A DNA stretch of 7,380 bases, taken from assembly GCA_031266695.1 (NCBI GenBank), contig JAISAK010000024.1, forward strand, positions 1-7,380, given 5' to 3'. This document shows positions 6,210-7,380 of the stretch, piece by piece (position 1 is the first letter of the stretch; the number at the start of each line of letters is the position of its first letter). The notes beneath the pieces were generated by a model. The model worked only from the letters and a program-made list of their open reading frames with translations, ran no database searches and was not told the origin of the DNA. A program made the translations under genes and the position numbers. The DNA comes from Treponema sp. Lineage in GTDB: Bacteria > Spirochaetota > Spirochaetia > Treponematales > Breznakiellaceae.

Positions 6210-7380
6210 ATGGCGATAAAATGGGACGGTATCTACGGCCTCGGGAAAAACGAAAGCGAAGATGGGTATGTCTCGATGACCGCGGAAGAAAAAACAAAAA
6301 ACGGAAAACCGGTCATCGGTATCTTTGTGCATTATCATTACTTTGAACACGAAGACACAAAGCATATCGACGCCCTTATCGAAGCCTGCCGCCGAAAAGG
6401 GGCGATTCCTCTGGCGTTTTACAGCAACGTTATGCCCGAAGGGGATTATGCGGGGCTGAACGGCGCTTTTCAAAGATTTTGCCGCCGCGATGGAAAAACG
6501 ATAATTGACACGCTGATCGTTACGGTTGGCCACAGCCAAACAGCCCTGGGCGTTCCGGGGAGCGGCGCCGCGGGCTTCAGTCAAAGCATTTTTGAAAGTC
6601 TTGACGTTCCTGTCATTCAGGCCATGACGACGTTTTTCACGGAAAGGGAATGGCGCGAATCAACCGCCGGTATGGATATGACGCTCCTCACTTCAAACAT
6701 CTACCAGCCGGAGTTCGACGGCCAGATCATTACCACGGTGATCGCCACTGTTGAGCATATTCTGACGCCTGAGGGGGTACAGGACAAATACACCCCTATA
6801 GCTGATCGCGTTGAGAAAGTTGTTACCCTGGCGATCAACTGGGCGCGGCTGCGCAATAAAAAATGGAGCGAGAAAAAAGCGGCAATTATCCTGCATAACA
6901 TGCCGCCCCGGGCCGACATGATCGGCTGCGCCTACGGTCTTGATACCCCCGCCTCTGTGTGGAACATGATAAACGCCATGGAAGAAGCGGGTTTCCGCCT
7001 CGATTATGATTTCAAAGACGGGAAAGAGATCATCGGCAAAATTACTTCCGGCCTGACTAACGACACGAGTTTTCTTTCGGAACAGGAGATCCTTGAAAGA
7101 GGCGCGGCGGCCATTGACCGGGATGAGTGGAAGAGGATGTTCGCCGGTTTTCCCGAAAAGGCTCTCCGGCAGCTTGAGCGGGACTGGGGGCGGGCTCCCG
7201 GAGAGTTCATGACGGCGGAGGGCAAAATCCTCCTTCCGGGCATTTTGAACGGCAATCTTTTTATCGGACTCCAGCCGCCGAGAGCTTTCGAGGAAAAGGC
7301 CGAGGAATGTTACCATTCTACGGATACTGTCTGCCCTTGGCAGTACCTCGCTTTTTACCGGTGGATTGAAAACTCCTTCG
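6210..7380 (+). CDS. cobN: CobN/BchH-type large chelatase subunit, 5' part only
   Basis: This is the large subunit that binds the tetrapyrrole and the metal ion and performs insertion, using the AAA+ I/D subunits for ATP-driven work. The first 390 codons are present; the frame is open to the window edge. Recognised segments: PVIGIFVHYHYF near residues 35-46, followed by the usual IDALIEACRRKGAIPL helix-strand; VIQAMTTFF; LHNMPPRADMIGCAYGLDTP (228-247); and LQPPRAFEEKAEECYHSTD (354-372) followed by VCPWQYLAFYRWI, among the most conserved parts of the family. An in-frame stop at 6171-6173 limits upstream extension and no better start exists. ATG 6210 is five bases after the chlD stop, with GGGG eight bases upstream. 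The protein begins near the W-x-GIY segment, which in CobN homologues I know is preceded by a longer N-terminal part. Corrin, cobalt-type substrate is inferred from context. Confidence 0.92.
   Translation, partial: MAIKWDGIYGLGKNESEDGYVSMTAEEKTKNGKPVIGIFVHYHYFEHEDTKHIDALIEACRRKGAIPLAFYSNVMPEGDYAGLNGAFQRFCRRDGKTIIDTLIVTVGHSQTALGVPGSGAAGFSQSIFESLDVPVIQAMTTFFTEREWRESTAGMDMTLLTSNIYQPEFDGQIITTVIATVEHILTPEGVQDKYTPIADRVEKVVTLAINWARLRNKKWSEKKAAIILHNMPPRADMIGCAYGLDTPASVWNMINAMEEAGFRLDYDFKDGKEIIGKITSGLTNDTSFLSEQEILERGAAAIDRDEWKRMFAGFPEKALRQLERDWGRAPGEFMTAEGKILLPGILNGNLFIGLQPPRAFEEKAEECYHSTDTVCPWQYLAFYRWIENSF

Noticed and set aside
993..7380. Chlorophyll or bacteriochlorophyll magnesium chelatase
   Set aside because: The three subunit types resemble it, but the B12 riboswitch, BtuCD-type importer, CobO neighbour and CobN-like large subunit all point to corrinoid metabolism.

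Overview
The window reads as one compact, cobalamin-linked locus in an anaerobic bacterium of moderately high GC content. The 5' end (1-114) carries three strong hairpins. Two of them share a GTTCCAAAAC / GTTTTGGAAC palindrome that I associate from memory with intergenic repeats of Treponema-type spirochaetes. A treponeme is therefore my best guess for the host, but this is recall plus inference and not a database result.

Layout: a minus-strand cobO-type corrinoid adenosyltransferase (127-663) is divergent from a plus-strand operon. The 329-base gap between them (664-992) holds overlapping candidate promoters, a cobalamin riboswitch (about 727-885) with a recognisable GGGTGAAATTCCC element and B12-box-like segment, and a possible terminator (900-937) before the first start codon. 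The operon then runs with overlapping or nearly abutting genes: a ChlI/BchI-type AAA+ chelatase ATPase (993-2042), a BtuC/FecCD permease (2039-3058), a BtuD/FepC-type ABC ATPase with an extra C-terminal domain of about 155 residues (3051-4298), a ChlD-type AAA+ plus VWA chelatase subunit (4288-6204), and the first 390 codons of a CobN/BchH-type large chelatase subunit (6210 to the window edge).

Together these encode the three parts expected of an ATP-dependent CobN-type metal chelatase (large CobN, AAA+ I subunit, AAA+/VWA D subunit), interleaved with the membrane and ATPase parts of a corrinoid or metal-chelate importer, all apparently under B12 control. The divergent CobO would make the adenosylated cofactor that such riboswitches sense. 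No substrate-binding protein (BtuF-like) and no corrin-ring biosynthesis enzyme lies in the window. The operon may therefore work on imported tetrapyrroles or on cobalt insertion rather than as part of a full local de novo pathway.

Points that stand out: a CobN that starts at the W-x-GIY region and appears to lack the usual N-terminal segment; a fused domain of unknown role on the ABC ATPase; a D subunit whose AAA+ module looks catalytically intact; an in-frame A_AAA_AAG heptamer just before the VWA domain that could be a frameshift site; and the transporter genes placed inside the chelatase gene set.
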